55,460 nt of DNA from an uncultured Caryophanales bacterium (lineage in GTDB: Bacteria; Bacillota_I; Bacilli_A; RF39; UBA660). Below the pieces are notes generated by a model that worked only from the letters and a program-made list of their open reading frames with translations, ran no database searches and had not been told where the DNA came from. The stretch is from contig CAMYVT010000007.1 of the NCBI GenBank assembly GCA_947302515.1, positions 1 through 55,460 of the forward strand. The letters run 5' to 3'. The translations under genes were made by a program, and so were the position numbers. Positions 25,928 to 35,740 of this stretch are shown one piece after another (position 1 is the first letter of the stretch; the number at the start of each line of letters is the position of its first letter).

Positions 25928-25957
25928 TTAAAAAAATCACTAAATAATTAGTGATTT
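25928..25957 (-). terminator. Rhomboid gene terminator
   Basis: Ten-base stem AAATCACTAA/TTAGTGATTT, four-base loop, seven T on the minus strand, at the rhomboid stop codon. Confidence 0.85.
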
Positions 25958-27110
25958 ATCTTCCAGCTAAAACTAAACCCATATATCCTAAAAATACTAA
26001 GAATACAGCAGCAATAACCCATCCATTAACTTTTTCAAAAGTAGAAGACTTATCTTTAACACCTAAAGCCATAGTAATAATAATTCCTCCAACTAAACCA
26101 CCAATATGAGCAAAATTATCAATTCCAGGAGTTAAGAAACCAAATAGTAAGTTAAGTCCAATTAAAGGTAGAATCTGACTCTTAACAACATTACCTAAAT
26201 ACACTCTATAGAAATATCCAAAATATAGTAATGCTCCCATAAGTCCAAATATAGCCCCACTCGCACCTACTGATGATTGCGCACCTTGCATTGTTATAGA
26301 AAGTAATGATCCAGTAATTGCAGAGAATAAATATATAACTATATATTTAGGTTTACCTAAAAAACTCTCTATCTGTGAACCAATTATATATAATGAATAA
26401 CAGTTAAAGAACAAATGGAAAAATCCCCCATGAATAAAAGTACCAGTAAGTAATCTATAGTATTCACCAGCTCTAACACTAGGACCATGAACACAAAAAG
26501 CATTAACTATATATTGATATTGCCCTAAAATCCATGGAACAAAAAAGAAAATACAATTAACAGCAATCAAGAAATATGTAACATAAGGAAATTTACTCTT
26601 AAAAACTTTCTCAAGTCTAGTAGCATCTTCTCTATTATGTTTATTTATATCTCCCGTTATTTTCATATATAATTCGACACCCTTTTCACTATATTTCATT
26701 TTACTAGATAAATCAGGAAAAACATCTTTTATTAAACTATTCTTAGAAATATCTTTTTCATCCCTAATATTTACACACATCAAATGAGGATCTTCATTAA
26801 TATCCTCAGTAATATTATCTCCCATATCTAAGAAAATACTCATAACATTTATATGTAAAGAAAAAGTCTTTTTCTTAATCTTTTTTAAAATTCTTTTTGT
26901 CTTAAAAACATCAAAATCAAATTGCTCATCATTATGAATATAATTAGAAACAATTCTAACTACTTTACAATCTTCATCTAAATTCTCAAGCCATATTTCA
27001 TTTTCTACCCCTTGAAGGATTATAGGATTATAATTTTTCTCAGTAATAAAATAATGAAGTAATTTCATAGTCATTAAATTCTTATCATCAAGTACTAATT
27101 CATTTTCCAT
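25956..27110 (-). CDS. Rhomboid-family intramembrane serine protease (GluP-like)
   Basis: 384 residues. A soluble N-terminal domain of about 170 residues is followed by six or seven helices. The family signatures are complete: GTFIHGGFFHLFFNCYSLY (about 223-241), the nucleophile in GASGA (Ser284) and the catalytic His in FAHIGG (His335). Rhomboids cleave membrane-spanning substrates. The N-terminal extension is like B. subtilis YqgP/GluP. Single-gene unit with its own terminator. Confidence 0.9.
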   Translation of the reverse strand: MENELVLDDKNLMTMKLLHYFITEKNYNPIILQGVENEIWLENLDEDCKVVRIVSNYIHNDEQFDFDVFKTKRILKKIKKKTFSLHINVMSIFLDMGDNITEDINEDPHLMCVNIRDEKDISKNSLIKDVFPDLSSKMKYSEKGVELYMKITGDINKHNREDATRLEKVFKSKFPYVTYFLIAVNCIFFFVPWILGQYQYIVNAFCVHGPSVRAGEYYRLLTGTFIHGGFFHLFFNCYSLYIIGSQIESFLGKPKYIVIYLFSAITGSLLSITMQGAQSSVGASGAIFGLMGALLYFGYFYRVYLGNVVKSQILPLIGLNLLFGFLTPGIDNFAHIGGLVGGIIITMALGVKDKSSTFEKVNGWVIAAVFLVFLGYMGLVLAGR

Positions 27111-27171
27111 ACAATCTCCTCCTAAAAACCTAATATTATTATATTATAAATTATAAAAGAAAGAAAGCAAA

Positions 27172-27200
27172 TAAAAAAAAAGTCTGTAAACAGACTTTTT
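27172..27200 (-). terminator. Histidine kinase gene terminator
   Basis: Stem AAAAAGTCTGT/ACAGACTTTTT with a very short loop, followed by a T run on the minus strand. Confidence 0.85.
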
Positions 27201-29679
27201 ATTCATTTGCTGGATTATGCTCAGCATATTTTTTAGCAATATCTATTGTCTTATTATATTCTTCTTCTAATCTAGAAAAATTATTCTTAACAAATTCTAT
27301 ATCTTTTTCTTTACTCTTAAGTTCATGTTCATAAGCAATATCTGCTAAAGACATAAATCCTAAGTATTTACAATCACTTTTCAAAGAATGAACATCTATT
27401 GCATAATCTTCCATATTGCCATTTTTTAAGTAATCATTAAGTCTTTGCCATTTATCTTCTACTTCAGATACAAAATCATTAATAGTAGCATTATACATAT
27501 CCATATCACCGAGCATTTCTAATGCTTTATTAACATCGACACCATTTTTCTCTAAATAATTTCTGTCATATACTTCATCACTAAATCCTTCTTTTTTAGG
27601 AAAATCTATATCTGCTACCGGTATCAAAGTAGGAACATCAAATGAAGGAGTAGCCCAATCATCTAATATTTCAATATCATCATCAACATCAGGTTGAGTA
27701 ACACTACTTTTAAAATTACCATCCATCTGAGCAGCATCACCAATTATTTCTTCAATATTTTCTTCAACAGGAATAATTTCAGTTTTCTCTTCTTCTTTAA
27801 CTTCTTCTTCAGAAACAATTTCTGGAATAGAAGTGTCAACTGCATCTTTTGTTCTTCCAAGAATAGTATTACATGCTCTAATTAATTCATTTTGTTCCAT
27901 AGGTTTAGCAAGATAATCATTAAAACCGATAGCTAAATATTTTTCTCTCATTCCCGTAAGTGCATTTGCAGTCAAAGCAATAGTTGGAACATTAAAGTTA
28001 GGATCTTCTTTTAATTCATTGAATGTTTCAACACCACTCTTCTTAGGCATCATGTCATCCATAAATATTAAATCATACTTATTTCCTGCTTTAATTTTAT
28101 TAATACACTCAATTCCACTAGAACAAGAATCAATCATATTAGCATTATATTTTTGAAGTAATTTAGTTGCAACTTTAATATTAAGTGGAGCATCATCTAC
28201 AATTAATATTCTGACATTAGATAAATCTAAACTAGTATGTACATTATTATCTTCAACAACATCCATAGATTCAATTTTCTGATTAATAACCGCAGTAAAT
28301 TTAGAACCCTGTCCATATATAGTATGAACAATTACTTTACCACCCATTAATTCAGTAAGTTGTTTAGTAATTGCAAGTCCAAGACCAGTACCTTCTATAG
28401 TAGTATTTCTATCTTCATCAAGTCTTTGGAATCTAGTAAACATTTTATCTACACTAGTTTTTTTAATACCTCGACCAGAATCTTCAACAGAAATAATTAA
28501 TCTACAATAATCACCCAATTTAACAGAATGAACTTCATATCTAACAAATCCACGATCAGTATATTTACAAGCATTACTTAAAAAGTTCGTAACAATCTTT
28601 TTAAGATTTGCTTTATCTCCAAGAAGTGTTGCAGGTAAATTAGGATCAATTGAATAAGTGAAATCAAGACCCTTTTCTTTCATTCTCGGAGTAATTAATT
28701 TAGCCATCTCAGTAAATAATTCACGTGAATTATATTTAGTATTAACAATTTCCATCTTACCGGCTTCTATTTTAGAAATATCTAAGATACCATTAACAAT
28801 TTCTAGTAATGTTTGACTAGCATTAACAATATCTTTAGCATTTTCTTGAGCTTCATCTAATGATTTAGCATCCATAATACAATCACTAAAACCAACAATA
28901 GCATTCAATGGAGTACGTATTTCATGAGACATACTACTTAAAAATTCAGTTTTAGAATTATTGGCTTTATCAGCACTTTCTTTAGCAATCTCCAAATCTT
29001 GAATCAATTTAATATCTGGATTTTCAATCGTGTTATACATCAAGAAAATAACAAATGTTTCCATAGATGTAGCAATAGTAAATTCTGGGAATTTTTGTTG
29101 AATAAAAGCCATTATACCTGCTCCAAACACATATACAATCAGTGGAATACTTTTTCTTTTCTTTAATATTTTCCAATTAAGAGCAAATTTTAATACACAA
29201 TATAAACTAGCAAGACCAGATATCGTATAAACAAATAATGTTGCTAAACCAGTTGAATACATTGCTCCATTAGAACTATTTAATTTTATAGGTAATACTA
29301 AAGTAATAATTGATGAAAAAATAATAACTGCTATAAATATATTTCTAATATCTTTTTGTTTTTCATTTAATTCAATAACAGTTTCTTCTGATCCGCACAC
29401 AACATAAACATATAATATTAAAAGTAATCCAAAAAATAATAAATAAACTAAAAACAGCCTAGCTAACAAAACAGAAACAAAACTATCAATTCCAAAAAAA
29501 GAAATTGATAATGAGCATGATAGTTCTAATAATAAGCCAATAAGATTTGATGGTAAAAAAATACTAAAAAGTCTTGTTTCATAATTTCTAACGTGTTTTT
29601 TTGAAAAATACAAGAAATTAAGTCCTACAGAAAATAGTAAACTTATAAAGATAAAAGCCATACCAATTGTAAATCTCAC
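27199..29679 (-). CDS. Membrane-bound hybrid histidine kinase (HisKA-HATPase-REC-Hpt)
   Basis: 826 residues from the GTG at 29679, nine bases after AGGAG; the ATG at 29688 abuts that site. About seven helices fill the first 215 residues without an evident sensor loop. HisKA has SHEIRTPLNAI (phospho-His about 252), the HATPase domain has NFLSNACKYTD, EDSGRGI and GTGLGLAI, the receiver (about 487-600) has VDDAPLN, the acceptor Asp in LIFMDDMMP and the Lys in YLAKPM, and a C-terminal Hpt domain carries VHSLKSD (His about 764). A complete phosphorelay in one protein; no response regulator gene is adjacent, so the target is unknown. Confidence 0.93.
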   Translation of the reverse strand: MRFTIGMAFIFISLLFSVGLNFLYFSKKHVRNYETRLFSIFLPSNLIGLLLELSCSLSISFFGIDSFVSVLLARLFLVYLLFFGLLLILYVYVVCGSEETVIELNEKQKDIRNIFIAVIIFSSIITLVLPIKLNSSNGAMYSTGLATLFVYTISGLASLYCVLKFALNWKILKKRKSIPLIVYVFGAGIMAFIQQKFPEFTIATSMETFVIFLMYNTIENPDIKLIQDLEIAKESADKANNSKTEFLSSMSHEIRTPLNAIVGFSDCIMDAKSLDEAQENAKDIVNASQTLLEIVNGILDISKIEAGKMEIVNTKYNSRELFTEMAKLITPRMKEKGLDFTYSIDPNLPATLLGDKANLKKIVTNFLSNACKYTDRGFVRYEVHSVKLGDYCRLIISVEDSGRGIKKTSVDKMFTRFQRLDEDRNTTIEGTGLGLAITKQLTELMGGKVIVHTIYGQGSKFTAVINQKIESMDVVEDNNVHTSLDLSNVRILIVDDAPLNIKVATKLLQKYNANMIDSCSSGIECINKIKAGNKYDLIFMDDMMPKKSGVETFNELKEDPNFNVPTIALTANALTGMREKYLAIGFNDYLAKPMEQNELIRACNTILGRTKDAVDTSIPEIVSEEEVKEEEKTEIIPVEENIEEIIGDAAQMDGNFKSSVTQPDVDDDIEILDDWATPSFDVPTLIPVADIDFPKKEGFSDEVYDRNYLEKNGVDVNKALEMLGDMDMYNATINDFVSEVEDKWQRLNDYLKNGNMEDYAIDVHSLKSDCKYLGFMSLADIAYEHELKSKEKDIEFVKNNFSRLEEEYNKTIDIAKKYAEHNPANE

Positions 29680-29719
29680 ACTGACCATCTCCTAGTATAA
29701 ATTATAGCAAAAAAAAAAT

Positions 29720-29755
29720 ATAAAAAAAAGTAATTTATTTCTAAATTACTTTTTT
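29720..29755 (-). terminator. Terminator of the AMP-binding ligase gene
   Basis: Twelve-base stem AAAAGTAATTTA/TAAATTACTTTT with T runs, overlapping the stop codon of the ligase. Confidence 0.85.
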
Positions 29756-31671
29756 AAATAAGTTACTGCTTTTTCCAATGAAGAAACAGAAATTGTTTTT
29801 TCAGAAATACCTTCATTTTGACAATAAGTAGCATCTCTTTTTCCACTTCCAGTTAAAACAAATGATTCATAGAAATCATGTTCTCTAAATAACACTTTAG
29901 ACGCAACATCAGCACCTAATGCTCTTTGAATTCTAGAAAGAGCTTCTCTCATTAATTGTTCAGATTCTTTCAAAGACTCAGGCATTTTTTCATAGTGAAC
30001 AACAAAATACTCATTTTCACCATCTGTTACATGAACAGTTAGAGCAGAAAGAATATTATTTTGATCTTTTAAAACTTCATCAGTTATTAAGAATGTAGGA
30101 AGTTTTTCCCCTTCTTTTGGAATTCTTCCTTTTATATGTACTTTATTCTTTTTGTCAACATAACCATATATTGAACAATCTCCCCATGTTTTACCATAAG
30201 CATCCTTAATGAAGAATTTTTCAGTAGCTTCAGGATCATCTTTATAACCATCCATAGAACATCCAGAATTTGCAACTATTCTACCATACTCTCCCTTTTC
30301 ACAATAATGTCCAGTTGGATCAAGAACAGCTAATTCTGCAAAATCCATTACTTTTAAACCTGCTTCTTCAATGTTGCCATCGGAATTTTTACGTTCAAAT
30401 AAACGTCTAAAAATAGAATAGAAAATACTACCATGTTCACAATCTCCTCCACCAGCACTCATCACAGTTGATTTTAAAAATGGAGGAAGAAATTTTGACC
30501 CAGCACGTACTTTTCTTAAACCTCTATTTAAGAATTTTTCTTCATTAGCAGACATACCTTCACCAGCCGCAAATATTATTAATAGATATGGCATTAATAA
30601 ATCTTTATTTTCTGGTTTATACATTGCATCCTTCATTGCTTGAATCCAAAAACTGGTTGTAGCAATAACACAGTTTGGTTCATTGATTCGTAAAGATGTA
30701 AGGAAAAAATTACGATCATAAATTGGTTCAAGGGCAAGTTTAGATCCTTGCATCAATGAATCCGAAATACTAGAAATAATATCAGTATTAGAATAAGGCG
30801 GTATATGAGATAAAAGTGTTAATTTACTCATATCTACACCACCAGACATATCTTTATCATGATGTCTTGCAATCATAATAAAGCTTCTAACGTTATGAAT
30901 AATTTGTTTTGGATGTTTAGCATTAGTAGATCCACTTGTATAAGTAATACAAAATTGATCATTCAAGTTAACATCTTCCTTAATAGTTCCTTGATAGTTT
31001 TTACCTAATGCTCTAAAATCAGCAATACTTAAAATGCTATCTGATCTATATTTATCAACTTTGCTTTCAAATCTTTCTTTATATTTTTCTTCTTCTAAAG
31101 GATGAATACCATTCTTTAAAGAATCAGCTAAAGAAGGCATTACTACTTTTTGAATATTAGATTGATCAATACTATTTTTCAATTGTGCATAATGATTATC
31201 TTCAATAAACGCAATAGAACTATTTGTTCCATTTAAAATTTTAGTAACATACTCAGGATCATATTTAGGTCCAAAAATATTAATCTTAGCGCCAATCATA
31301 CTAATAGCACCAAGCAAATAAACAAGTTCTGGAGTGTTACTCATACATACAGGTATTTCATCACCTTTTTTGATTCCATATGCCTTTAATGACTTAGCCA
31401 TTTCCTGCATCTTTTCAAACATTTCTCTATAAGTGATTTCATTTCCTCTATATATTAAAGCAATTGAATCAAGATTATTCTTATTTCTTTCATAAATTTC
31501 CTCATACCATGAATGATTACGATTAGTTTCAATTTCCTCTACAGCAAGACGTGTTTTTTTATTATCCTTTTTTGGAATATAAGCTAAATCGTTTCTCTTA
31601 ATCTTACCTTCTTTAGTACTTAAATGAAATCCATTTTGAAAAATCTCTCTAATTTTATCAAAATCAAACAT
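29746..31671 (-). CDS. AMP-forming acyl-CoA synthetase / ligase-like protein
   Basis: 641 residues, start 2 bases after a GGGGGG-containing site. ANL-superfamily enzyme: AMP-binding P-loop FCITYTSGSTNAKHPK (about 238-253), EITYREMFEKMQEMAKSL and LVYLLGAISMIGAKIN in the N-domain, YGKTWGDCSIYGY and HIKGRIPKEGEKL at the hinge, and a C-terminal GKRD near the catalytic lysine position. Such enzymes activate a carboxylate with ATP. Substrate cannot be told; fatty acid or amino acid are both possible. Own promoter and terminator. Confidence 0.82.
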   Translation of the reverse strand: MFDFDKIREIFQNGFHLSTKEGKIKRNDLAYIPKKDNKKTRLAVEEIETNRNHSWYEEIYERNKNNLDSIALIYRGNEITYREMFEKMQEMAKSLKAYGIKKGDEIPVCMSNTPELVYLLGAISMIGAKINIFGPKYDPEYVTKILNGTNSSIAFIEDNHYAQLKNSIDQSNIQKVVMPSLADSLKNGIHPLEEEKYKERFESKVDKYRSDSILSIADFRALGKNYQGTIKEDVNLNDQFCITYTSGSTNAKHPKQIIHNVRSFIMIARHHDKDMSGGVDMSKLTLLSHIPPYSNTDIISSISDSLMQGSKLALEPIYDRNFFLTSLRINEPNCVIATTSFWIQAMKDAMYKPENKDLLMPYLLIIFAAGEGMSANEEKFLNRGLRKVRAGSKFLPPFLKSTVMSAGGGDCEHGSIFYSIFRRLFERKNSDGNIEEAGLKVMDFAELAVLDPTGHYCEKGEYGRIVANSGCSMDGYKDDPEATEKFFIKDAYGKTWGDCSIYGYVDKKNKVHIKGRIPKEGEKLPTFLITDEVLKDQNNILSALTVHVTDGENEYFVVHYEKMPESLKESEQLMREALSRIQRALGADVASKVLFREHDFYESFVLTGSGKRDATYCQNEGISEKTISVSSLEKAVTYLKK

Positions 31672-31711
31672 AATAATCCCCCCAACTATATGCTATAGTC
31701 TCTCTATATAT

Positions 31712-31740
31712 ATTTTACTCAATTATTGAAACATTAGCAA
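31712..31740 (-). promoter_or_regulatory. Promoter of the AMP-binding ligase gene
   Basis: Minus strand TTGCTA (31740-31735), 17 bases, TAAAAT (31717-31712). Divergent from the plus-strand promoter at 31814. Confidence 0.55.
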
Positions 31741-31813
31741 ATTATTATTCATTTTTCCGTTTGATTTGCATAAATCTTCTAACGGTTCTATATTATACCA
31801 CAAAATAATAGAT

Positions 31814-31841
31814 TTGACTATTATTTTTTTTATGATAAAAT
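31814..31841 (+). promoter_or_regulatory. Promoter of the plus-strand hypothetical gene
   Basis: TTGACT (31814-31819), 16 bases, TAAAAT (31836-31841) with extended TGA; AAGGAGGTAATAGT then leads into the ATG at 31869. Confidence 0.7.
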
Positions 31842-31868
31842 AATAAAGCACAAAAAGGAGGTAATAGT

Positions 31869-32498
31869 ATGCCAAAAGAAATAATAGAATTAGTACAATA
31901 TAGAAACTTTCTATATAGATGTATGAAAAGAGAATTAAGAAATTGTAAGATTGCTGAAAGAAGAGAATTAAAATCAGTAGGACGAGAAATAAGACTAAAT
32001 AGTTTAAGAGAAATTCAAGATAGAATATATGATTTAGAAGATACTTTTAGAAAAAATGGTACTTTCAAATCAGAAGAATTTGCAGACTTTTTAACACAAT
32101 TTCTAACATTAACTGAAACAGATACAGTAAAAACCTCTTTTAGACCAACATTAAGTACTGGAGAAACAAAAGATATTACTCATTATGTAATATGTAGTCC
32201 AGAAATAAGAGATATATTAAAAGAAAATGTTAAAACTGATATAGATCTTGCTCGTTTTTGGAAGACAAAAACAAATGAAGATATAATAAAAATATCTGGA
32301 GATACAGTATATCCATTTAATAATAATCTCAAAATGAGCTCACAATTCAGAAGACACAAGAGATTAAAAATAGCAATTTATGAACTTATGCAATTAAAAA
32401 TAGATAATCCTGAAATAACAGATAAAGAAAGATATGAAATAGTTTTAAATAATACAATAAAGAGAAACTTAAGAAGATGTAATAATTCAAGTAAATAA
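31869..32498 (+). CDS. Hypothetical basic helical protein, only plus-strand protein gene
   Basis: 209 residues with an AAGGAGG site. Soluble, highly charged and predicted mainly helical, rich in K, R and E (MKRELRNCKIAERREL, RRHKRLKIAIYELM). No membrane segment, no catalytic motif and no family I recognise. It has its own promoter and a terminator shared with the convergent NUDIX gene, so it is an independent unit inserted between minus-strand genes. Composition is like the rest of the window. Confidence 0.75.
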   Translation: MPKEIIELVQYRNFLYRCMKRELRNCKIAERRELKSVGREIRLNSLREIQDRIYDLEDTFRKNGTFKSEEFADFLTQFLTLTETDTVKTSFRPTLSTGETKDITHYVICSPEIRDILKENVKTDIDLARFWKTKTNEDIIKISGDTVYPFNNNLKMSSQFRRHKRLKIAIYELMQLKIDNPEITDKERYEIVLNNTIKRNLRRCNNSSK

Positions 32499-32526
32499 AA
32501 AGAATCTAAAAATTAGATTCTTTTTT
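32497..32526. terminator. Bidirectional terminator
   Basis: Stem GAATCTAA/TTAGATTC flanked by A5 and T6, serving both the plus-strand gene (stop at 32498) and the converging NUDIX gene (stop at 32530). Confidence 0.85.
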
Positions 32527-32529
32527 AGT

Positions 32530-32970
32530 TTACTCTATAGAATAACCTAATAATTTTAAACCTTCTATTGTAAAAGGAGTTAATTCAGAAACTTTCAAAT
32601 CAGATATATTGTAATAATTACATCCATTAGAATCTAATCCATCAGCCTCCACTTTTACCTCCCCTTCTATAACATCAACTTTATAGAGAATACCAATATG
32701 ATGTAAATCTTCTTCTAGATTATCATCAACTTTCCATGTAAATGTACGAGATGTAGCTGTCAACAATTTGTAATCATTTACAGTAACACCGGCTTCTTCC
32801 ATTAACTCTCTTTTTAATGTTTCTTCAGGAGTCTCATCATGTTCTATTCCTCCTCCTGGAAGATCTAGTAATCCAGTATAACCTCCTCTAGCTTTTTTTA
32901 TTAGAGCTATTTTATTATTTTTAATAATTAAACCATAAGCTCCTACATGAGTACTTTTAACAGTTTCCAT
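32530..32970 (-). CDS. NUDIX hydrolase
   Basis: 146 residues, start after AGGAGGTAATA. The Nudix box is complete, GGIEHDETPEETLKREL followed by MEEAGV (about 40-62), giving the metal-binding glutamates. The fold opens HVGAYGLIIKNNKIALIKK. These enzymes cleave nucleoside diphosphates linked to another group; substrate not predictable. It is 10 bases from the next gene upstream, so likely co-transcribed with the HD protein. Confidence 0.92.
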   Translation of the reverse strand: METVKSTHVGAYGLIIKNNKIALIKKARGGYTGLLDLPGGGIEHDETPEETLKRELMEEAGVTVNDYKLLTATSRTFTWKVDDNLEEDLHHIGILYKVDVIEGEVKVEADGLDSNGCNYYNISDLKVSELTPFTIEGLKLLGYSIE

Positions 32971-32979
32971 TATTACCTC

Positions 32980-35190
32980 CTATAATGTATAATTAGATTC
33001 TTTTTTACTACTAGTATAATTACCATATACTTCTTTTCTCATATCAGAAAGAATATCACTAGTTAATGTATCTCCTTTAACTTCACTTAATGTATATCTC
33101 ATAAATTCTTTACAATAATCAATATATTCTTTTAATATAGCAGCAACTACAGGATCTTTCTTAGAATATTGTTCATATATTTGATCTAACATATGATTTT
33201 TTTCTATAAATTCATATGAATGTTTATTTCTCATATTAACCATAATGAATTGATTTAGTTGCCATAATAACCCACTAATTGTACTATTAAGAATATGATC
33301 AGTATCATGACTTTCTGTATCAATTATCCAACCACATTGAATTCTATTCTTATCTTCAAGCATAAACCTTTCTCTCATACCTTCACTAACAAGTAAATTT
33401 CTATAGGCATCAATTCTTTCTCTATCTGTACAATTACCTAAATTATCATCAAAATCTTCTCTTGAAATACTAATAGCAAGTAATCTACGATTATTTTCTT
33501 TAAAATCCTTAAAATTACTTCTATCTAAATTCATATTAGTAGATACATAAGAAATCCATTCATCTTGAAACATATTATATAGTTCATTGCCAGGATACTC
33601 TACTCCATTAACAATAATTTTATCTTTATTAACTTTTATAATAGAACCTTCAGGAAACTTTTTAAAATCAAATACATCTATATTTCCTAACTTATTATGA
33701 ATCATCTCTAATACTTTAGGATTCATATTTTGAATTACATTCATTACTTTAGAATCAATAACAAATTCATCTGAATCTAAATTAAAATGAAAATATTGAT
33801 TTAATAATTCTCTAAGACTATTACCTTCAGTAGGAAATATATCAAAAGAATCAATAACATAACTAGTATTATAAATACCTAATGCTCTTTGATTTAAAAT
33901 ATCTATTTTATCAGCATCCATAGTCATAGACATAGAAGAAGATATTAGGAAACGTACAGCATTTGGTATATCTCCATTATTTTTAAATATTTCTTCTACT
34001 GAAGAAGCAATATCATAATCAAGCATCCCCGCTAAACTATCTTCTATTTGTTTTTTATAGTCTTCTTTTTCTTTTTCATTTAATCCTTCATGAGATAATT
34101 CAATTACTTTACGATTAACAGCATCAACTATTTCATCACTAACATCACTGACACTTTTACCATGAGTATGTTCTATTATATTACGAATATCTCTATTTAA
34201 CTCCTCATATAAAGAATCAATTAAAGCTTGATTATAATCGAAACCACTAGCCATACTATAATCAAGTTCTTTATCATATAAAACAGCTTTAATTTTATCT
34301 ATAAATGCATCAATAAATTCTTTGTGTTTAGGATCAATTTTACTATCAACTCTATAATCCATTAATTTAGAACTATCATAAGAATAATCAATAAACTGAG
34401 TCAAATCAGTTACTAATGAAGTACTATCTAATACACTAGATGATCCATTATAATCAAAATAGTCTATTGAGTTATTAGACTTTTGATGACATTTTACTAC
34501 AACAGACGCAATAGCTTCAGTAACATATCTTAATAATTCTTCTTCACTATTACAATCAGTTAATTTATGTAATTCTAAAGCACTTGCTAAAGAATAATAA
34601 TAACCAGCTATAGCATGATCAACAGCTAAACCACCAATATTATCTTCAGAACTCTTCATACGAGCATCTGATAAATCATTATAATTTGCAGCTTGATAGA
34701 ATCTACCAACATCATGTAATAAAGCAGAAAGCAATACTGTTCTCCTTAATAACTCTGAATTGTTACTTTCTGGAATATTTTCTAACTCTTGTTCTGCAAC
34801 AAAAGTAATTCTTGCACTATGTCCTAACTTTAAATGCATATTATAAAGCCTAGCAATCTTTGCAATAATCCATTGATGTTCAGTAGAACTATCTTTTTCA
34901 TGTAAAATATCTTCAACATCTTTCTTATTAATTTCTAAGAAATCATTGACTTCCCCCATAAACATTTCATTATCAATTACTTGAGAAACAAAAGAATACA
35001 CTGAATCTTTTTCTCTTTTATCTTGAAAAGGAGAAAAATCAGTATCATTATTATTTAAAGATTTTTTACACTCTTCATAATAACCTTTTAATACTATCCA
35101 AGCATTATTTAAAGCAGGTAATTCCTTACTTTTATCTTCTAACCATAAAATTGCTTCATAATCATCGGCACTCATTGGATTATGCTTCAT
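32980..35190 (-). CDS. Large HD-domain protein
   Basis: 736 residues, all soluble. HD motifs: LGHSARITFVAEQEL (about 117-131), LLSALLHDVGRFYQ (about 149-162, metal-binding His-Asp) and VDHAIAGYYYSLAS (about 189-202). The remainder is a long helical C-terminal region with LISSSMSMTMDADKIDILN, where a further Asp may complete the metal site. Probable nucleotide or phosphate ester hydrolase; family unknown. Overlaps the upstream small gene by 4 bases, so the pair is probably co-translated. Confidence 0.7.
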   Translation of the reverse strand: MKHNPMSADDYEAILWLEDKSKELPALNNAWIVLKGYYEECKKSLNNNDTDFSPFQDKREKDSVYSFVSQVIDNEMFMGEVNDFLEINKKDVEDILHEKDSSTEHQWIIAKIARLYNMHLKLGHSARITFVAEQELENIPESNNSELLRRTVLLSALLHDVGRFYQAANYNDLSDARMKSSEDNIGGLAVDHAIAGYYYSLASALELHKLTDCNSEEELLRYVTEAIASVVVKCHQKSNNSIDYFDYNGSSSVLDSTSLVTDLTQFIDYSYDSSKLMDYRVDSKIDPKHKEFIDAFIDKIKAVLYDKELDYSMASGFDYNQALIDSLYEELNRDIRNIIEHTHGKSVSDVSDEIVDAVNRKVIELSHEGLNEKEKEDYKKQIEDSLAGMLDYDIASSVEEIFKNNGDIPNAVRFLISSSMSMTMDADKIDILNQRALGIYNTSYVIDSFDIFPTEGNSLRELLNQYFHFNLDSDEFVIDSKVMNVIQNMNPKVLEMIHNKLGNIDVFDFKKFPEGSIIKVNKDKIIVNGVEYPGNELYNMFQDEWISYVSTNMNLDRSNFKDFKENNRRLLAISISREDFDDNLGNCTDRERIDAYRNLLVSEGMRERFMLEDKNRIQCGWIIDTESHDTDHILNSTISGLLWQLNQFIMVNMRNKHSYEFIEKNHMLDQIYEQYSKKDPVVAAILKEYIDYCKEFMRYTLSEVKGDTLTSDILSDMRKEVYGNYTSSKKESNYTL

Positions 35191-35675
35191 CTTTTAACAA
35201 CCCCTTTGCAAGTAAGATGGTCATTAATATCATTTAATTTTCTTTTAAAATCATTATAGAAAGCAATTTTTCTAAGTAAAGCCCCATTATAATAGTTTTC
35301 TTTAATACCAAACTCTACAGGTAATTTATATCCACACTCTTTAGTAAGTTTTTGATATTCTTTATCATTTTCAAAACTATCATATATAAGTAAAGCCCTA
35401 CGTACTTTATCATCTTTATCTTCTTCAGTATTAGATATCATTTCAACTAAATCAAATAAATAACTGTTACGTATTATTTGATCCATTTTCTTAAAACTAT
35501 TATATTTAAGATTAAAATCTCTTACTGTTTTAAGTGGATTAATCCAAGCAAATAAAACAGAATTTAATACTGCTTCCTTATTATCCTTTTCACTACCAGA
35601 TAAAGAATGCTTTGCAAAAGATAATACAATATCTTTTTTTATTTTATTAAACTCCTCAAATAAGTCATGATCCAT
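35187..35675 (-). CDS. Hypothetical soluble protein coupled to the HD protein
   Basis: 162 residues, helical and charged, no membrane segment and no motif I recognise. Sequences such as FAWINPLKTVRDFNLKYNS and RRALLIYDSFENDKEYQKL are unremarkable. ATGA overlap with the HD-domain gene suggests a partner role. Starts after TAGGAGGTAGTT. Confidence 0.6.
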   Translation of the reverse strand: MDHDLFEEFNKIKKDIVLSFAKHSLSGSEKDNKEAVLNSVLFAWINPLKTVRDFNLKYNSFKKMDQIIRNSYLFDLVEMISNTEEDKDDKVRRALLIYDSFENDKEYQKLTKECGYKLPVEFGIKENYYNGALLRKIAFYNDFKRKLNDINDHLTCKGVVKR

Positions 35676-35707
35676 ATAAACTACCTCCTATTAAAAGTAT
35701 AACATAA

Positions 35708-35740
35708 AATAAAAAAGCAAATCCAATTAGATTTGCTTTT
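35708..35740 (-). terminator. rluD terminator
   Basis: Ten-base stem AAAAGCAAAT/ATTTGCTTTT, eight-base loop, T run on the minus strand. Confidence 0.85.
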
